64,000 nucleotides of DNA from assembly GCA_019448385.1 (NCBI GenBank), contig JAGTXO010000002.1:186001-250000 (forward strand), in the 5' to 3' direction. The stretch comes from Diacronema lutheri. Lineage: Eukaryota > Haptophyta > Pavlovophyceae > Pavlovales > Pavlovaceae. Position 1 is the stretch's first letter, and each line of letters opens with the position of its first letter. Made by a program: the position numbers and the translations under genes. Below are positions 46,001 through 58,700 of the stretch, one piece after another. A model generated the notes under the pieces. That model had not been told where the DNA came from. It did no database searches and saw only the letters and a list, made by a program, of their open reading frames with translations.

Positions 46001-48278
46001 CGCGTCGAGGCCGGCAGCCGCGCGCTCTACCGCGCCGACGCTCTTGCGACCGCCCGCGCTCGCCGCCGCCTTGGCATGCCGTAACGTCGCTCCAAGCATC
46101 GACAGAAGGGCGAGCTGCGCGCCAGATTCGGGCCCGTTGTCTGCGCGCGCGCTGGAGCGCGCGACGCCCGCACCGCCCGCGCGTGCGCCCGCGCGGCGCG
46201 CGTCAGCGACAGCCGCGTCGCCGCCCGCATCGTCCACGCTCGTCGCGGCGTCGAGCAGCGCGTCAAAGTCGAGGAGCGACCTGTCCGACTTGGATGCGTC
46301 GGCGAAGAGCTCGGCGATGCGCGCGGCGCGCGCCGCGCCGGGCTCGGCGTCGCCCTCGTCCGCGCCGCCGAGCGTGTCGCCCGACGCGTCGGGCGCGGTG
46401 AGCGCGGCGAGCTGCGCGGCGAGCTGCCGCAGCCGCGCGCGCGCGCCGTCGCCGTCGCCGTCGCCGGCCAAACCGCCGCGCGTGCCGCTGGCGGCGCCGC
46501 CGGCGGCGCCGCCGCCGCCCTTGCCGGCAGCAGCGCCGCCGCCGCCGCCGGCCGCGCCGCCGCCGTCCGCGTCGCCGCCGCCGCGCTCGTCGAGCAGCAG
46601 CAGGAGCTCGACGGCCGCGGCGCGCACGTGTGCGTCTTCGTCGTTGACGAGCGGCGCGAGCGGCAGCGCGCGCAGTCCGGCGGGAGGCGCGCCGACCCGG
46701 ACGAGCGCGCAGAGCAGCTTGGTCGCGGCAACGCGCGCGGGCGCGGCCACGTCGTTGGTCATCTCGACGAGCCGCGCCGAGAAGCGCGTCAAGAAGACCC
46801 GCGAGTGCGCCAGCCGGTCGGGCGTTGCGCACGCTCCGCCGATCGCGTCGAGCGCCGCGGCGCGCACGGCGCCGTCGCGGTCGGAGAGCATCCAGCCGAG
46901 ATACTTGAGGTGCACGTTGTCGAGGAAGAGCGACGGGCAGCTCGCGATCCAGCCGCCGAGCGACGCGGCGCACTCCTGCCGGATGGGCGCCGCCGTGTCG
47001 CGGTACCGGTCTGGAAAGGTCGCATCGAAGAGCGACGCGGCCAGCTCGCCAATCGACGCGCGCGCGGCCGACTTGGCCGCGACGGCAGCCTCGAGCGAGC
47101 TGAGCGCGCCGCCGGATTGTGCGCCACCCTTCTTCTTGCCGCCGCCGCCGCCGCCGCCGCGCCGCGCGTCGAGCTGCGCGAGTGCGTCCGCCTCGTCTTT
47201 CCCGGCGGCTGCATGCGCGCGCAGCAGGCCGTCGCACAGCCGGAACGCGAGGAAGGTGCCCGTGTGCCGCAGCGCGCGCGCGCGGACGGCGTTGGACGCC
47301 ATCGCGACGAAGGCGTCGAGCAACCAGCGCACGGGCGCCGCCGCGCCGTCCGGCTCGCGCGGCGCGCCGCCCGCGTCCGCCGCCGGCGGCGGGACGAGAA
47401 GCTCGCGCGCCATCGCCTGCGCGACGAGCAGCTCAAGGAAGTCGGCGGTGCGCGCGCGCAGCCGGCGAAACTCGGGCGTGCTGCGCATGAGCGGGTAGTG
47501 CTTGCCGCCGATCAGCGCGCCCTCCGCGCTCGCCGCCTGCACGAGCTGCTCGAGGACGGCGGGCGTGTCGAGCGTGAGCGCATCGTCCGACGTGACCGCC
47601 AGGTAGACGCCTGCTGCCGCGAGCGAGAAGTTGAGCAGCTCGAGCAGAGCCTCGCCCGGCGCTTTTTCAAACGACTCGAGCCAGTCGTCCACCACGCTCG
47701 ACAGAGCCGCGCCGTTCGCCGTGAGCGAGACTGCGCGCGAGCGCGCGCGCGCGCGCACGCGGTGCGGCGCGGCGTCGGCGAGAGCGCGCACGCGAGCGGC
47801 GCAAAGCAGCGCATGGGCGGGCGAGCACCAAGCCACCGACCGGCCTGCTCGGCGGCATGCTCGCGCGCTGCGCGCGGCGAGCGCAACGCCCGCCGCGGCA
47901 TGCCCCGGTAGACCCGCCGGCCGGCCGGTCGGCTGGCGCGGATCGGCGCGCAGCGTTCGCGCGCGCACGGTAGATTTCGTTGTCCGTGCCGGGCGGGAGC
48001 TCGGATGGGTTGCCCTGCTGATCGTCCACGCCGTCAAACGCCGCCTCATCGTCCTCCGCCACTGCCTCGTCCGCCACTCGCTCGCGCGGCGCCCGCGAGC
48101 GCGGACCGTCGGCGTTGCGCGTCTCGCCCGCCTTGTTGCGCGCGCGCGGCGCCGGCTCGTGGGAGGAGCGCGCGCGCTTGGCGGGCGCATGCTCTTCCGC
48201 CTCGTCCGTCTCGGGCTGCGACTGCTTGAGGAGCGCCTGCTCGTTGTACACCACCACCTTGCGCTCGCGCATGCGCAT
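43029..48278 (-). CDS. SCC3: cohesin subunit SCC3 (STAG/SA)
   Basis: Exons 48278-47969, 47730-43637 and 43499-43029 (minus strand) give 1,624 residues. Exon 1 is acidic and basic low complexity ending TDNEIY; splicing joins it to LSLTANGAALSSVVDDWLESF, the STAG-domain start. The stromalin-conserved region follows: SLFDATFPDRYRDTAAPIRQECAASLGGWI and FLDNVHLKYLGWMLSDRDGAVR, then a long HEAT-repeat solenoid with many Gly/Ala-rich inserts, an acidic tract and a basic tail (KRSRFAPKKRRFAR). It bridges the cohesin ring kleisin and DNA. The frame stays open upstream of 48278 (WREFVCHSALTPGA precedes the first ATG), so an earlier exon may exist. Longer than animal STAG because of low-complexity inserts. 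Confidence 0.9.
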
Positions 48279-48397
48279 GGCGCCGGGGGTGAGCGCGCTG
48301 TGGCAGACGAACTCCCGCCAAGGCGTGTTCCAAAAGCGGCGCTCATTGCAGTTCGAATCGGAGGCACCGGTGGCACGCGGGCGTGCCGGCGACGGCG

Positions 48398-50457
48398 ATG
48401 CCGCACGGTGGACTGGCGGCGAGCGGCAAGCCGCCGACGCTCACACTGCCTCATCGGTACAACACGCGGCTGCTCACCCGGCGCCAGGGCGACAGCAACG
48501 GTCGGTTCGCCCAGCCGCACCGCCCGCTCGCGGCGCGCGCGCTCGCGCTCGCGCTGTGCGCGACGGCGCTGGGTGTCGCGTGGCTCGGCTCTCGCGCGAG
48601 CGGTTCGAGCGCGTACGTGCACGTCCCGGACGAGGTCTCAGCAGCTTTGCTTGCGGCGCGCAGCATGTCCGCGCGCGCCGCGCTCGCGTCCGGAGAATGT
48701 ACGGCGCGCGAGCGGGGCGTCGGCTCGGCTTTCGCCGACGACGAGACGTCCGCCGACGCGGCTCCCTCCGCGCACGTGCCGGCCGCGTCGGCGTCTGCTC
48801 CGCTGATGTTCTCGGCAATCGCGCCAACGAGTTTACTTCGCGCATCCGCCGCATCCACGCCGGACCCAACAGCTGCAGCAGCCCTTCCCGCCGCGAGCGT
48901 GCACGAGCCTGAGCGCGCGCTGCTCACGCTGGACGCCATGCCGCGCGCGAGCGCTGCTCGCCAGCTCGCCGCGCGCGCGGACGCGGCGCTTGCCGCGCTG
49001 CCCGCCCAGCCGAGCTCGCCACACGGCGCACCGCCAGCCGCCGTCGGCTCGGCGCGCGCGCCATGGCTACCGTTCGCGTGCGCGCTGCTGCTCGGCGCAG
49101 CCGTCGGTTGCGGCCTGGCGCTCGCACCGCCGCTCTGCCGGCTCGACGCGGCGCTGCGCCGGCGCGCGCGCGAGCTTGATGCGCGCGAGGCATGCCTTGC
49201 CGCACGCGAGCGCCGCATCATCTTGCGCGAGATCGAGGTGGACGACCGCGCACATGAGACAATCCTGGCGTGCGGCCATTGGGAGGAACATGCGCGCGTG
49301 TGCGCCGAGGAGCGGCACGCGGCGCTCGCGCAGCTCGAGCTCGTGCGCGAGCACGCGCGCGCGCTACAGGTGCGCGCGCGCACGCAGTGCGCGCGCCGCG
49401 CGCTGCGGCGGAGCGCCATCGCAGACCGGCGGCCCGCTCACCGCGAGCGCGTGCGCGGCCTGGCGCATCGCACCGTCTCTCCGACTCGCGCACGCAGGTC
49501 GAGCTCGAGGCCGAGACGGACGATGTCTACTCGCCGTTCAAGCAGCGAGACGCGACGGGCGCTGGCGAGGAGGACGATGCGAGTGCGCAGCAGCCGCGCG
49601 ACTCGCCCTCTGCCGCCTCAGCCGCGCGCCACCCGGCGACAGTAGAGCCTGCCACACCTGCGACGGGGCAGCCGAGCGGCTGCGCGCGGCAACTCGCGCC
49701 GAGCGCGGAGCGCGCGCAGCAGGACACACCGCTGACGTGCGCAGGCGCGCACCACGACGGCGCGTTCACGCGCGAGCTCGTCCTCGCGCGCGAGCTCGCG
49801 CAGGCGGAGGGCGCAGCCGCCCAGCTCCGCGCCCAGCTGCGCGCGCTCGCGCGAGGGACTCCACCGCGCTCGCTGCCCGTCGGGCCAGCGGCAGACCAGC
49901 TTGCGGTAGGCAGGCGCGTGTGGACGATGCGCGCGCGATGCGCCGAGCGCGAGTGTCTCCGTCTTTCCGGACTCGTCTCCGTCTTCCCCACCCACCCACC
50001 CACCCACCCACCCCCCCCCCCCCCCCCCCCCGGCCGCTGCGGTGCCTGCTCGCAGTGCCGTTCGCACGCCCTCTTCACGCCCACACCGCCCCACGACACG
50101 TTGCTCTTCGCCGACGGGCTCGACTCGACCGTCGACAGCTGCTCGTGCGCAGACGAGCACAGCGTGCATGGCGGCGCCGCGCGCGATGAGCGGCAGGTTG
50201 CCGAGCACGGATCGCACGGCTCGACTGCGCGCGCCCGCTCGTCCAAGGGCGCCGGCGGCCGCTGCCACACGCGCTGCGCGCTCGCGAGTTTTGGCAGCTC
50301 GCCGACAGGGTCTTTTGCGAGCACGCCCTCCCTAGCGTCGCCCGCCGGCGGTGCCGACGACTCGGAGCGTGCTGGCCATCAGAGCGAAAGAAGCGGTCAG
50401 CCGTGCGAGCTGCGCTGTGCGAGCGCGGCAAATGCCACGGCGCGCCTGATTGGCTGA
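48398..50457 (+). CDS. two-span coiled-coil protein, function unknown
   Basis: Exons 48398-49369, 49498-49917 and 50056-50457 give 597 residues. Two hydrophobic spans (ALALALCATALGVAWLG at about residue 53 and WLPFACALLLGAAVGCGLALA at about 222) flank an Ala/Ser-rich loop that would lie in a lumen. After the second span a charged helix rich in Arg and Glu (ALRRRARELDAREACLAARERRIILREIEVDDRAHE) looks like a coiled coil, then VELEAETDDVYSPFKQR starts exon 2. The C-terminal exon contains CSCADEH and polar low complexity. The second intron carries (CCCA)n and a 21-nt C run; its donor (GTGTGG) is inferred by phase. No family recognised. Divergent from SCC3, 119 bp between starts. Confidence 0.55.
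49986..50031. repeat. (CCCA)n followed by C21, intronic
   Basis: About six CCCA units run into an uninterrupted run of 21 C (50011-50031) within the second intron of the coiled-coil gene, 24 nt before its acceptor. Confidence 0.9.
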
Positions 50458-50508
50458 TCAGCTGTGCCACGCTGCCAAATTGTAAGGAAAACACGGCGAC
50501 GTGATTTG

Positions 50509-52719
50509 TCATCTCGCCGCATTGCGCGCGCGCATACTCGGCTTGCGCGCGCGCGTCAGCGCAGTGGCAGCGGTGGCTGGCGTCACGGCGGACGCTGCGC
50601 AAGCTGACTCCTCGGGCAACGGCGCGCGCGCTCCGTCCGTACGCGCGCGCTTAGTCCGCCCACCCGACGCTGCCGGCGAGCGCACGCGCGCCTGCCGGCG
50701 GACGTCGGTGGGCGCTGCTGCCTCGCTCGCGGCGTTCGTGCGAGCCTCGTGCGCGCACGCGGCGGCCACGGCGGCGGCGAGCGCATCGCCCGCAGCCGAG
50801 CCAGGCATGCCACCCACCCGCTTGGCGCCCGGTCCGCCGTCGGCGGGCGGCGCGGCGCGCGCGGCGCGGCGCGCGCGGCGCGGCGGCTGGTGCGCGCCCG
50901 CTGCGCGCGCGGCGACGCGCGGAGCGATGGGCGGCGCGCGCGTCCGGGCGGGGCGGCGCGCGCGGCTGCGCGTCGGCTCGGCGGCAGGCGGGCCGAGGAG
51001 CGCGAGCGGCGCGGCGGGCGCGTCGGCAGCGGCCATGAGCCGAAAGTGCGCCGAGGTGCGCGCGCTCGGCCTCGCGCCGAGCCGGCCGGTGTAGTTGGAC
51101 GGGAGGATCGCGAGGCGCAGCTTGTTGAGCTCGTCATACTCCGCCATCTGCTCGGCGGTCGCGAGGTGCGCAAAGAAGCGCCGGCGCACATCCGCGTCCG
51201 TGACGGCAAGCGGCGCCATGCGCTCGGCGATGCGCGACCACGGCACGAGGCGCCACGAGCCGCAGCCGCTGCCCGGCCGCCAGTACCCGTTGACGAGCGC
51301 ACCGAGCCGCGCGTCATCGTCGGGTGCCCAGCTGAGCCTCGCGCCGTCCACGCGCGGGATGAGCGGGTCGGTCGCGTTGCAGAAGCGCTCGCGGCATTGC
51401 GCGTCCGTGCGGTGCGGCACAGTGAGCTGAACCTTCACCCACGCGACGCCGCACGCGCGCGACGCGGCGAGCGGCGCGGTGCGCGCGCGCGTCTGCTCGC
51501 TCGAGTGCACGTTGACCGACGCCTCGAGCAGCGCGTCCTCGTGCGGCTCCCAGCGCGCGCGCGAGATGTGCGGGTCGGCGGTCTTCATGTAGCGCAGCAT
51601 GCACTGCGCGTTGGTTCGGCGCGGCAGGTGCGCCGAGATGGCCTGCCACTGGCCGCGGCCGTGCCGCGCAACGGCCGCGCAGAGCAGCCGGTCCTCGTCC
51701 GCGCTCCACGCGCGCCGCGTCATGCACGGGTTGAGCGCGCGCTGGTACCGCTTGAGCAGCTCGATGAGCGGGCGCGACCTCGGCTTGCCGTGCGCGTGCA
51801 GCGTCGCAATCTCCTCCCACGAGCGGCTCCCATCGCGCGCGAGCTCCACGAGCCGCGCGTCCTCCTCAGCGCTCCAGTCGACGGACATGTCGACGAGCGG
51901 GTTGTGCGGGTGCGTGCCCCACTGCCGCGCGCAGTCCGCGGCGGTTGGCCGCTCTGATAGGTTGCCGCCCAGCCGAGCGCCAAGCGCCGTCGCGGCGTGC
52001 GCCCAGAACGCGTCGTCGAGCGGGCGCGACGCGCGCACGAGCTCGTCGAGCGGCATCGAGCTGATGCGAACGCGCTCGGCAACAATGCGCTCTAGTAGCC
52101 GCGCGCAGTCGACGGGCCCAACCTCCGCCGCGTCCGTCCACGACGCAACGGTCCACGCGCGCGCGTCCGCGTCGTCGCCGACGGCGGCGTGCGCCGGCTG
52201 TCGCGCCGGCGGCGCGAAGGGCACGAGCCGGCCGTCGCCAGGCTCAGACGACGGGACAGGCGCAGCGGTCAGCGGCGCGTCGCGCCGTTGGCCCGAGCGC
52301 TCGAGCAGCTGCGCCCGCAGCAGTTCGCCGACCGTCACTCCCAGCTCGTCGCGCCACGCTTTCGGCCACACGCCCGAGCGGTCGACGCGGCCGCCGAGCG
52401 GCATGCCACTCAGTAGCCGGCGCATGCGCAGCGTGTCCGTGTTTGGCGACGGCGCCTCGAAGCCGTCGACGCTCGAGACGAAGAAGCTCTCGCCCGCCCC
52501 GCGCGCGCGCAGCCTGGTGCGCGCGAGCTCGCGCGCCTCGTCGTCCGCGTGCACCTGCGCGAGCCTCAGCTCGACGCGCGTCTCCTTGAGGCGGCGGCTG
52601 ACGAGCTTGAGCGCGTCGTCGAGCTGTCTCAGCGCCGCCTGCGCCTCGTCGCGCATCATCCGGTTGAGCGCAAGCGCGCGCCGCAGCTCCTCGCCCTGGG
52701 GGTGGGCGTCGTCTGCCAT
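50509..52719 (-). CDS. SNAPC4: SNAPC4-like Myb-repeat snRNA transcription factor
   Basis: 736 residues in one exon. An N-terminal coiled coil (residues about 10-70) precedes a run of Myb/SANT repeats: VDWSAEEDARLVELARDGSRSWEEIA, RRAWSADEDRLLCAAVARHGRGQWQAIS, RARWEPHEDALLEASV... with WVKVQLTVPHRTDAQCRERF, and a last LSWAPDDDARLGALV. Spacing between repeats (RTNAQCMLRYMKTADPHISR) follows the largest SNAPc subunit, which binds the proximal sequence element of snRNA promoters for RNA polymerases II and III. A plain Myb factor is the alternative. The C-terminal third is Arg/Ala-rich and disordered. It is followed on the same strand by ECM29. Confidence 0.85.
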   Translation of the reverse strand: MADDAHPQGEELRRALALNRMMRDEAQAALRQLDDALKLVSRRLKETRVELRLAQVHADDEARELARTRLRARGAGESFFVSSVDGFEAPSPNTDTLRMRRLLSGMPLGGRVDRSGVWPKAWRDELGVTVGELLRAQLLERSGQRRDAPLTAAPVPSSEPGDGRLVPFAPPARQPAHAAVGDDADARAWTVASWTDAAEVGPVDCARLLERIVAERVRISSMPLDELVRASRPLDDAFWAHAATALGARLGGNLSERPTAADCARQWGTHPHNPLVDMSVDWSAEEDARLVELARDGSRSWEEIATLHAHGKPRSRPLIELLKRYQRALNPCMTRRAWSADEDRLLCAAVARHGRGQWQAISAHLPRRTNAQCMLRYMKTADPHISRARWEPHEDALLEASVNVHSSEQTRARTAPLAASRACGVAWVKVQLTVPHRTDAQCRERFCNATDPLIPRVDGARLSWAPDDDARLGALVNGYWRPGSGCGSWRLVPWSRIAERMAPLAVTDADVRRRFFAHLATAEQMAEYDELNKLRLAILPSNYTGRLGARPSARTSAHFRLMAAADAPAAPLALLGPPAAEPTRSRARRPARTRAPPIAPRVAARAAGAHQPPRRARRAARAAPPADGGPGAKRVGGMPGSAAGDALAAAVAAACAHEARTNAASEAAAPTDVRRQARVRSPAASGGRTKRARTDGARAPLPEESACAASAVTPATAATALTRARKPSMRARNAAR

Positions 52720-52781
52720 GCTGCTTCCGGCCCTACAGCCATTCTCACAGTTCTACGGACACAGACAGCCGGTCGCGTGCT

Positions 52782-55700
52782 TCAGCCCAGCGCGTCGAGG
52801 CACGCGCTCACACGCGCGAGCAGCACGGCAGTGGGCGCGTCCTTCTCGCGCGTGCGCGCCTCGCTGACGGCAGCACGCGTGCTCGCGCGCAGCTGCGCGG
52901 GCAGCTGGGCGCCGGCCGCGTCGACGAGCGCGAGGAGCGCGCCGCAGGCCGCCTTGCGCACCGCAACAAACTTGCCGTCGTCCAGGCCATCGCGGCACGC
53001 GCCGAGCGCGCGCGAGAGTGCGTCGGGCGCGGCCAGCGCGGGCGGCAGCGCGCGCGCGCCGGCCGGCGCGCTCTTGCCATCGCCTCCACCGTGCAGCTCG
53101 CCGAGCAGCTCGAGCGCGCGCACGCGCACGTCCCACTCCGAGACGGCACAAAGCAGCGCGGTCTCGAAAGCGCTGTGCGCACACGCCGTGCGGGACGCGT
53201 CGTCCGCTGTCGCCCACGCGCGCGCGAGCGCGCGAAGCGCCGCGCACCGCACGGGCGCGGCAGCGCGCCGCGCGCTCCGTGCCTCGGCGATGTCAACGCC
53301 GCCGCCGCCGTCCGGCCCGCTGAGCGGCAGCGGCGCGGCCGCCGTGGCGACGGGCGGAGCATCCGTCGGCTCGGCACCTACGGCCGGCCTCGCTGAGCCC
53401 GTGCGCGCCGCGCGCTCGAGGAGCGCGGCATGGCGCGCGAGGCAGCAGCTGTCGAGCACGGCGGCGAGCGTCTGAGCAGCGCGTGTTGGTCGGCGCGCAG
53501 GGCATGGCAGCGCGGGGCATGGCAGACAGTCACGGCAGACAGTCACGCGCTCAATTGCCGCGGGGGGCTGGAGCGCGCACGCACGGGCGGATGCGCGCAC
53601 ACGGGGGCCGCGCGGGGAAGGCCCGCAAACGTGGACGAACCGCGCGACACGCTGCGCGCCGTCAGGTGCGGCACGGCGCTTCGCGGCGCCTCACCTCGAG
53701 GGCGCGCGCCGTGTACGCGTCCGACGACGAGCGCGCCGCCTCGGAAGCGAGGGCGTCGCACACGGCCGCGCGCGAGCACAACTCAGCGGATTGAATGGGC
53801 GTGCCATTGGGCGTGGGCGCCGCCGCGCCTCCCGTGATGGTGGCGGGGTCGTCGTGCCGGCTGGGCTGCGCGAGCAGCGCGCAGAGGAGCGGCAGCGCAG
53901 GCAGCAGCACCTCGCGCCCATCCCACGGCCGACCGACGATGAGTGCCTGCCGAGGACGAGCGGCGCGGCGCGGTGCGGGCGCGGGCGCGGGCGCGGGCGC
54001 GGCGCGGCGCGGGCGCGGGCGCGGCGCGGTGCGGGCGCGGGCGCGGGCGCGGGCGTCGGCGCGCGCGCGGGCGTTCAGCGCGCGCTCGCCCGGGCGCGGC
54101 GCGCGGAGCGGTCACTCAAGCTCGCGCGCGCGCGCGCACCTGCACGAGCGCGGCGATGAGCGCGTCGACCTGCACGGCCGAGAGCGCGGGCGTCGCGCCA
54201 TCGAGCGCTGCGAGCTCCGTCGCAAGCCGCGCGCCCTGGCGACGGAGCGCCCATGTTGGCGAACGGAGCGCGCGCAACGCCATGTCGGTCGCCTCGGGCG
54301 CGTAGAGGCGGAGCGCGCCGGCGGTGGACGGCAGCGCCTCGTCCCACAGCTGCGCCCACGCGCGCGCGATCGCGCCGCGCTCGCCCGGCCGCGGCTCGCC
54401 GTCGCCGTCGGCGCGTGCGCCCGCGCGCGCGGCCGCGTCCGCGTCGGCGGCGGTGGGCATGCCCTCGTCGTGCCGGGCGAGCGCGGCGAGCGGCGCGAGC
54501 TGAGCCGCGTGCGCGCGCGCGACGGAGGGCGCGACGAGCGCGAGCTGCGCGAGCGCGACGCCCGCCGCGTGCCGACTCGCGTCAGCGCACAGCTCGCGCG
54601 ACGGGTCGACTCCGGGCACGTACCGCTCAAGCAGCGCGCCGATCGCGCGCTCGGCGACGGTGCAGGTCGGCGGCTCGTCGCCGTCAACGAGCATTGGCGT
54701 AGCGGCGGGCAGCGCGAGCGGGCCGCCGGGCGCGGCGGGCGCGCGCGCGTCCGCGCAGCGCAGCACGTGCGCGATCGCGTGCGCGTACGCGCGGCGCGCG
54801 GCCGCGGAGGGGTCGTCGAGCGCGCGGAGGAGGGCGGCCGCGAGGCGGTGTGCGTGCGGCGCGACGTCGGCGGGGAGGGCGCGGCAGACGGTAACGATGA
54901 AGCGTGCGGAGCCGACGCGCGTCGGCACGCCGATGCCCGCGCGGAGCAGCTCGAGCAGCCGCTGGACCAGCTCGGGCAGCGTCGGGGCGCTCAGCTGCGC
55001 GCCGCACAGCTCGAGCACATCCGACGCCGGGCCGGCGGCGCTCGCCTGCGCGCGCAGCGAGTCGAGCGTGTCGGCGAGCGCGCCGCCGCCGCCATTGCCG
55101 CCACCGCCGTTCCCGCGCGCGTCCGCGTGCATCTGCACGTACGAGAGCGCGGGGTCCTCGAGCTCCGAGAGCGAGCGGAGCAGCGCGTCGGCGAGCGCGG
55201 GCGCGTCCATCGCGAGGTGCGCGCCAGAGTGCTTGGCGAGGCGCGCGAGGAGGGCAAGCGAGGCGGCGCGCACGTCGGCGGCGGCCGAGGGCAGCCCGTC
55301 CTGCACGAGCAATGGCAGCACCATCTGCAGCACCTCGCCCGCCTGATCGCGCGGCGCGCCCGCCGCCTGGTCGCACATCCGCACAAGGCAGCCGCCGAGC
55401 GCGCGCCACGCGGACGCGGCCGCCTCGCGCACGGAGGCCTTGATGTCGTCGAGGAGGCGCATCGTGCGCGTGAGGAGCACGGGCGCGTGCGGCTGCAGCT
55501 CCGCCCACCGTCGCCCCTGCAGCAGCTCGCTGACGCAAAGCGCAGCCGACTCACGCGCGCGCCAGAGCGCGTCGGTGAGCGACGCGATCGTCGCGCGCGC
55601 GATGGGCTCAAAGTGCGCGTCGAGCGCGGCGCGCGTGTCGGGGACGAGCGAGTCCCACAGCGCGCACATCGCCGCGTTCACGTGCGCGTTCGGGTCGTGG

Positions 55701-58700
55701 CGGAAGCGGAAGAGCGGCGGGAGCAGCGCGGGCAAGTGCGCCTCGAGCCGCGCGGCGGACTGCTCGCGCAACGCATACGCGGCGCCGCGCCGGCTCGCCC
55801 AGATCGCCGACTGGGCGGAGAGGTCGAGGAGGCGGTAGACGAGCTCGGGCTGCCCCGCGTTCGCCGCCACGTCCGCGAGCTCCTTGTACGTGGCGAAGGC
55901 CGAGCCAGACTTGCCAGCGTTGGCGCGCTGGCCCGCCGCGAGCGAGCGGACGAGCTCGTTGACAATCGCCTCGCGCATCGCGGGCTCGGCCGCGCACTCG
56001 TAGAGAGCGGAGAGGCCCTTGGCGCCCACCTCCGCCGCCGAGCCGTGCGCGTCCGCGAGCAGCGCGACGAGCGCCGCCTGCGCGTCGCGCAGCAGCGGCT
56101 GCGCGGCCGGCGCGCGCCCGCACGCGCGCAGCAGCGCGAGGAGCCAGGCACCGCCTGCCGAGCGCTCTGCGGGCGACCAGCTCTCGCGCGGCACGGTGGC
56201 CGCGTAGCGCAGCACGTGCGAGATGAGCGACTCGCCGTCGTCGCCGTCGCCGCCGCCGCCGCCACCACCACCGCCGCCACCGCCGCCACCGCCGCCGCCA
56301 CCGCCGCCTGCCGCCTCGGCGGGCACGCCTCCGCCGGCGCCGCGCGGCGCGAGCGTCGAGCTGCGCGCGGCGCGCTCGCGCTCGGCCGCGCGCTGCGCGC
56401 CGGCCGCGGCGCCGAGCCAGCGCAACGGCGGCGCGCCGCTCGGCGGGCGCGGCGGTAACGCCGCCGCCGCCGCGGCGAGCGCCTCGCCAACGCTCAACTG
56501 CAGCTCGAGAGAGTCATGGCTTCCGAGCCGCACGAGGGAGGAGAGGGCAAGGTTGCGCCATGAGCCGTGAGGCTCGCCGCGCAGCAGCGCGCCGATCGAA
56601 CCGAGGCACGCGTCAGCGAGCGCGGCAGCCGCGCCATCCGCAGGCCGCGCCTTGCCCAGCAGACGGAGCAGCAGCACGCGCTTCGTCGGAGGCGCGGCAG
56701 CCGCCGCTCCGCCATCGGACGCCACCGCCGGCGGCTCGGCGCTCGGCGCGTCCGCGCTCGCGTCCACGGCCATCGGCACCGCGGCGGCGGGCGGCGCGGC
56801 GGACTGTGCGCCGAATGGCGCGGCGGCGGGCGCGGCCGCGGGCGCGGCCGCGGCGGGCGCGCCCGCCGCCACCTCGTCCGCGTCGTCGTCGCCCTCGGCG
56901 AGCGGGAGCGGTGACACTTCGCCAAGCCAGCCGACCGCCATCGCTGCGCTCAGGGCGAGCGGTGCGTGGGCGTGCTCGACGAGGGCGTGAAGCGCGCTGG
57001 CCGCGCGTCTGACGAGCGCGTCGTCAAAGCGGAGGACGCGCCCGTCGTTGGCGCCCGCGCCCGCGCCGCCGTCCGCGCCGCCGTCCGCGCCACCGTGCTC
57101 GCCGCCGTGCGCGACGGCCTGCGCGCCCGGCGCGCGCCGCGCAAGCTCGCCCGCGCCGAGCGCGGCGGCACATGCGCGCGCGAGCTCGAGGGGCGGGAGC
57201 GCAGGTGGCGGCACACCGCGAGCGGCGAGCACCGCCGCCGCGCCGGCGGCGTGCCGCGCCGCCCCCTCGAGCACCGCCGTCAGCTCAGCAAACGCGCCGG
57301 CCGCGGCGTCGGATGGAGCGCCACGCGCCGCGCCACCGTCGGCCGCGCCGGCGGCGTGCGCTGCGCGGGCGAGCGCCTCGGCGAGCGGCGCGGGGAGCTG
57401 CGTGGGCGGAGCCGAGCTCTCGTGCGCGCCAACCGTGAGCAACAGGCTCTGCAGCCAGTCGAGCTGCGGCCTGCGCGAAAAGAGCCGCGCACCGAGCCCG
57501 CCGTGCGCGCCGCACAGCCACGCGACCTCCGCGCCCGCCGTCGCGCGCAGCTCCGCGGGGGCCGTGCGGTCGCTGAGGCGCTGCGAGACGTAGCGGACGT
57601 ATAGCATGAGGCTGCTGCTCGCGCCACCGCTTGCCTCGCCGCCCTCGCCGCCGGCCGAGCCGAGCGCATCGTCGAGCAGCGCACAGCGCGCGCGCCCGTC
57701 CGGCGCGCGCGTCGCCGCCCAGCCTGGGTCCGCGCAGAGCGCGGCGCGCGCGTAGCCCATGAAGGCGCTGTGCGAGGCGGCACCGCTCGCCTCGAGCTGC
57801 GCCGCGCGCTCCGCGTCGGCGAGGCAGTAGCCGACGAGTGCGTCGAAGCGCGCGCGCGTGGGGCCGGCGGGCGCTGCGGCGGGCGCCGGCGAGCCGGCGG
57901 GCGGCGCGAGCGCGCGAGGGGACTGGGGCGTCGACGCAAGCGCGGCGCGCGCCTGCGCGCCCGTCTCCGCCTTGCTGTCCGCCGCGAGCAGCACGCACAG
58001 CAGCACGGTCGGCAGGTGCGGAGGCGGGAAAACGCGTACCGCCCAGTGGAGCGCGCAGAACCGCACGCTCTCGTTGTCCGACCGTTGCGCGCTCGCGAGC
58101 ATCGCCTCGAGCTCGCGCGACACGGCGGCGCTCGGCGTGGCGAACGCGCCCGCGAGCGACGCGAGCGCCTCTTGCGCCGCCATCCGCGCCCCCAGCTCGC
58201 GCGTCGAGAGCGCAGCGAAGAGCGCACGCGCGCTCTCGACGTCGCCCTCAAACGCGCGCGGGCACCTGCGCGCGAGCTCGCCAACCGCCATGTACGTGAG
58301 CGCGATGCCCTCGCCCGCGAGAACGGGTACGAGGCCCTCGCCGCCACTCGCGTCGCCGCCGCCCGCGCGCGGCGCCGGCTGCGCGCGTGCGTCGCCATCT
58401 GCACGCGACCGGTCGGCCGCCGCGGCGAGCGCGCGACGGAGCGGCGCAAGCACGCGCGGCGCCACGCGGTTCATCGCGTCGTCGGGCGCGCGCTTAAACG
58501 CCCACAGCGCGAGCTGCACGGCGGCCGAATGCCGCCTCGCCGCGCCCACGTGCGCGCCGTCGGCGGTCGCCGGCTCGGCGCAGCGCGAGACGACGTCTGC
58601 GACGGGCTCGAGGCAGTGCGGCGCCACGTCGCACCGCGCGAGGAGGGCGAGAGCGCGCACCTGCACGGCGATGGCGGCAGGCAAACGAAGCGCAGCGGCG

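Noticed and set aside
48340-48365. GTTCGAATC, T-loop-like sequence of a tRNA
   Set aside because: No pairing T stem, no acceptor or anticodon arms around it on either strand; it lies in the SCC3 5' region.
49986-50010. CCCA repeats as an internal telomere-like array
   Set aside because: Not a CCCTAA-type unit; short, and merges into a C homopolymer inside an intron.
51421-51540. Possible intron inside the third Myb repeat of SNAPC4
   Set aside because: The segment looks like an insert, but no donor/acceptor pair (GT or GC with AG) fits the frame there.
53795-56458. 887-codon + strand ORF opposite ECM29
   Set aside because: Arg/Glu-rich antisense reading through ECM29 exons and introns; no domain.
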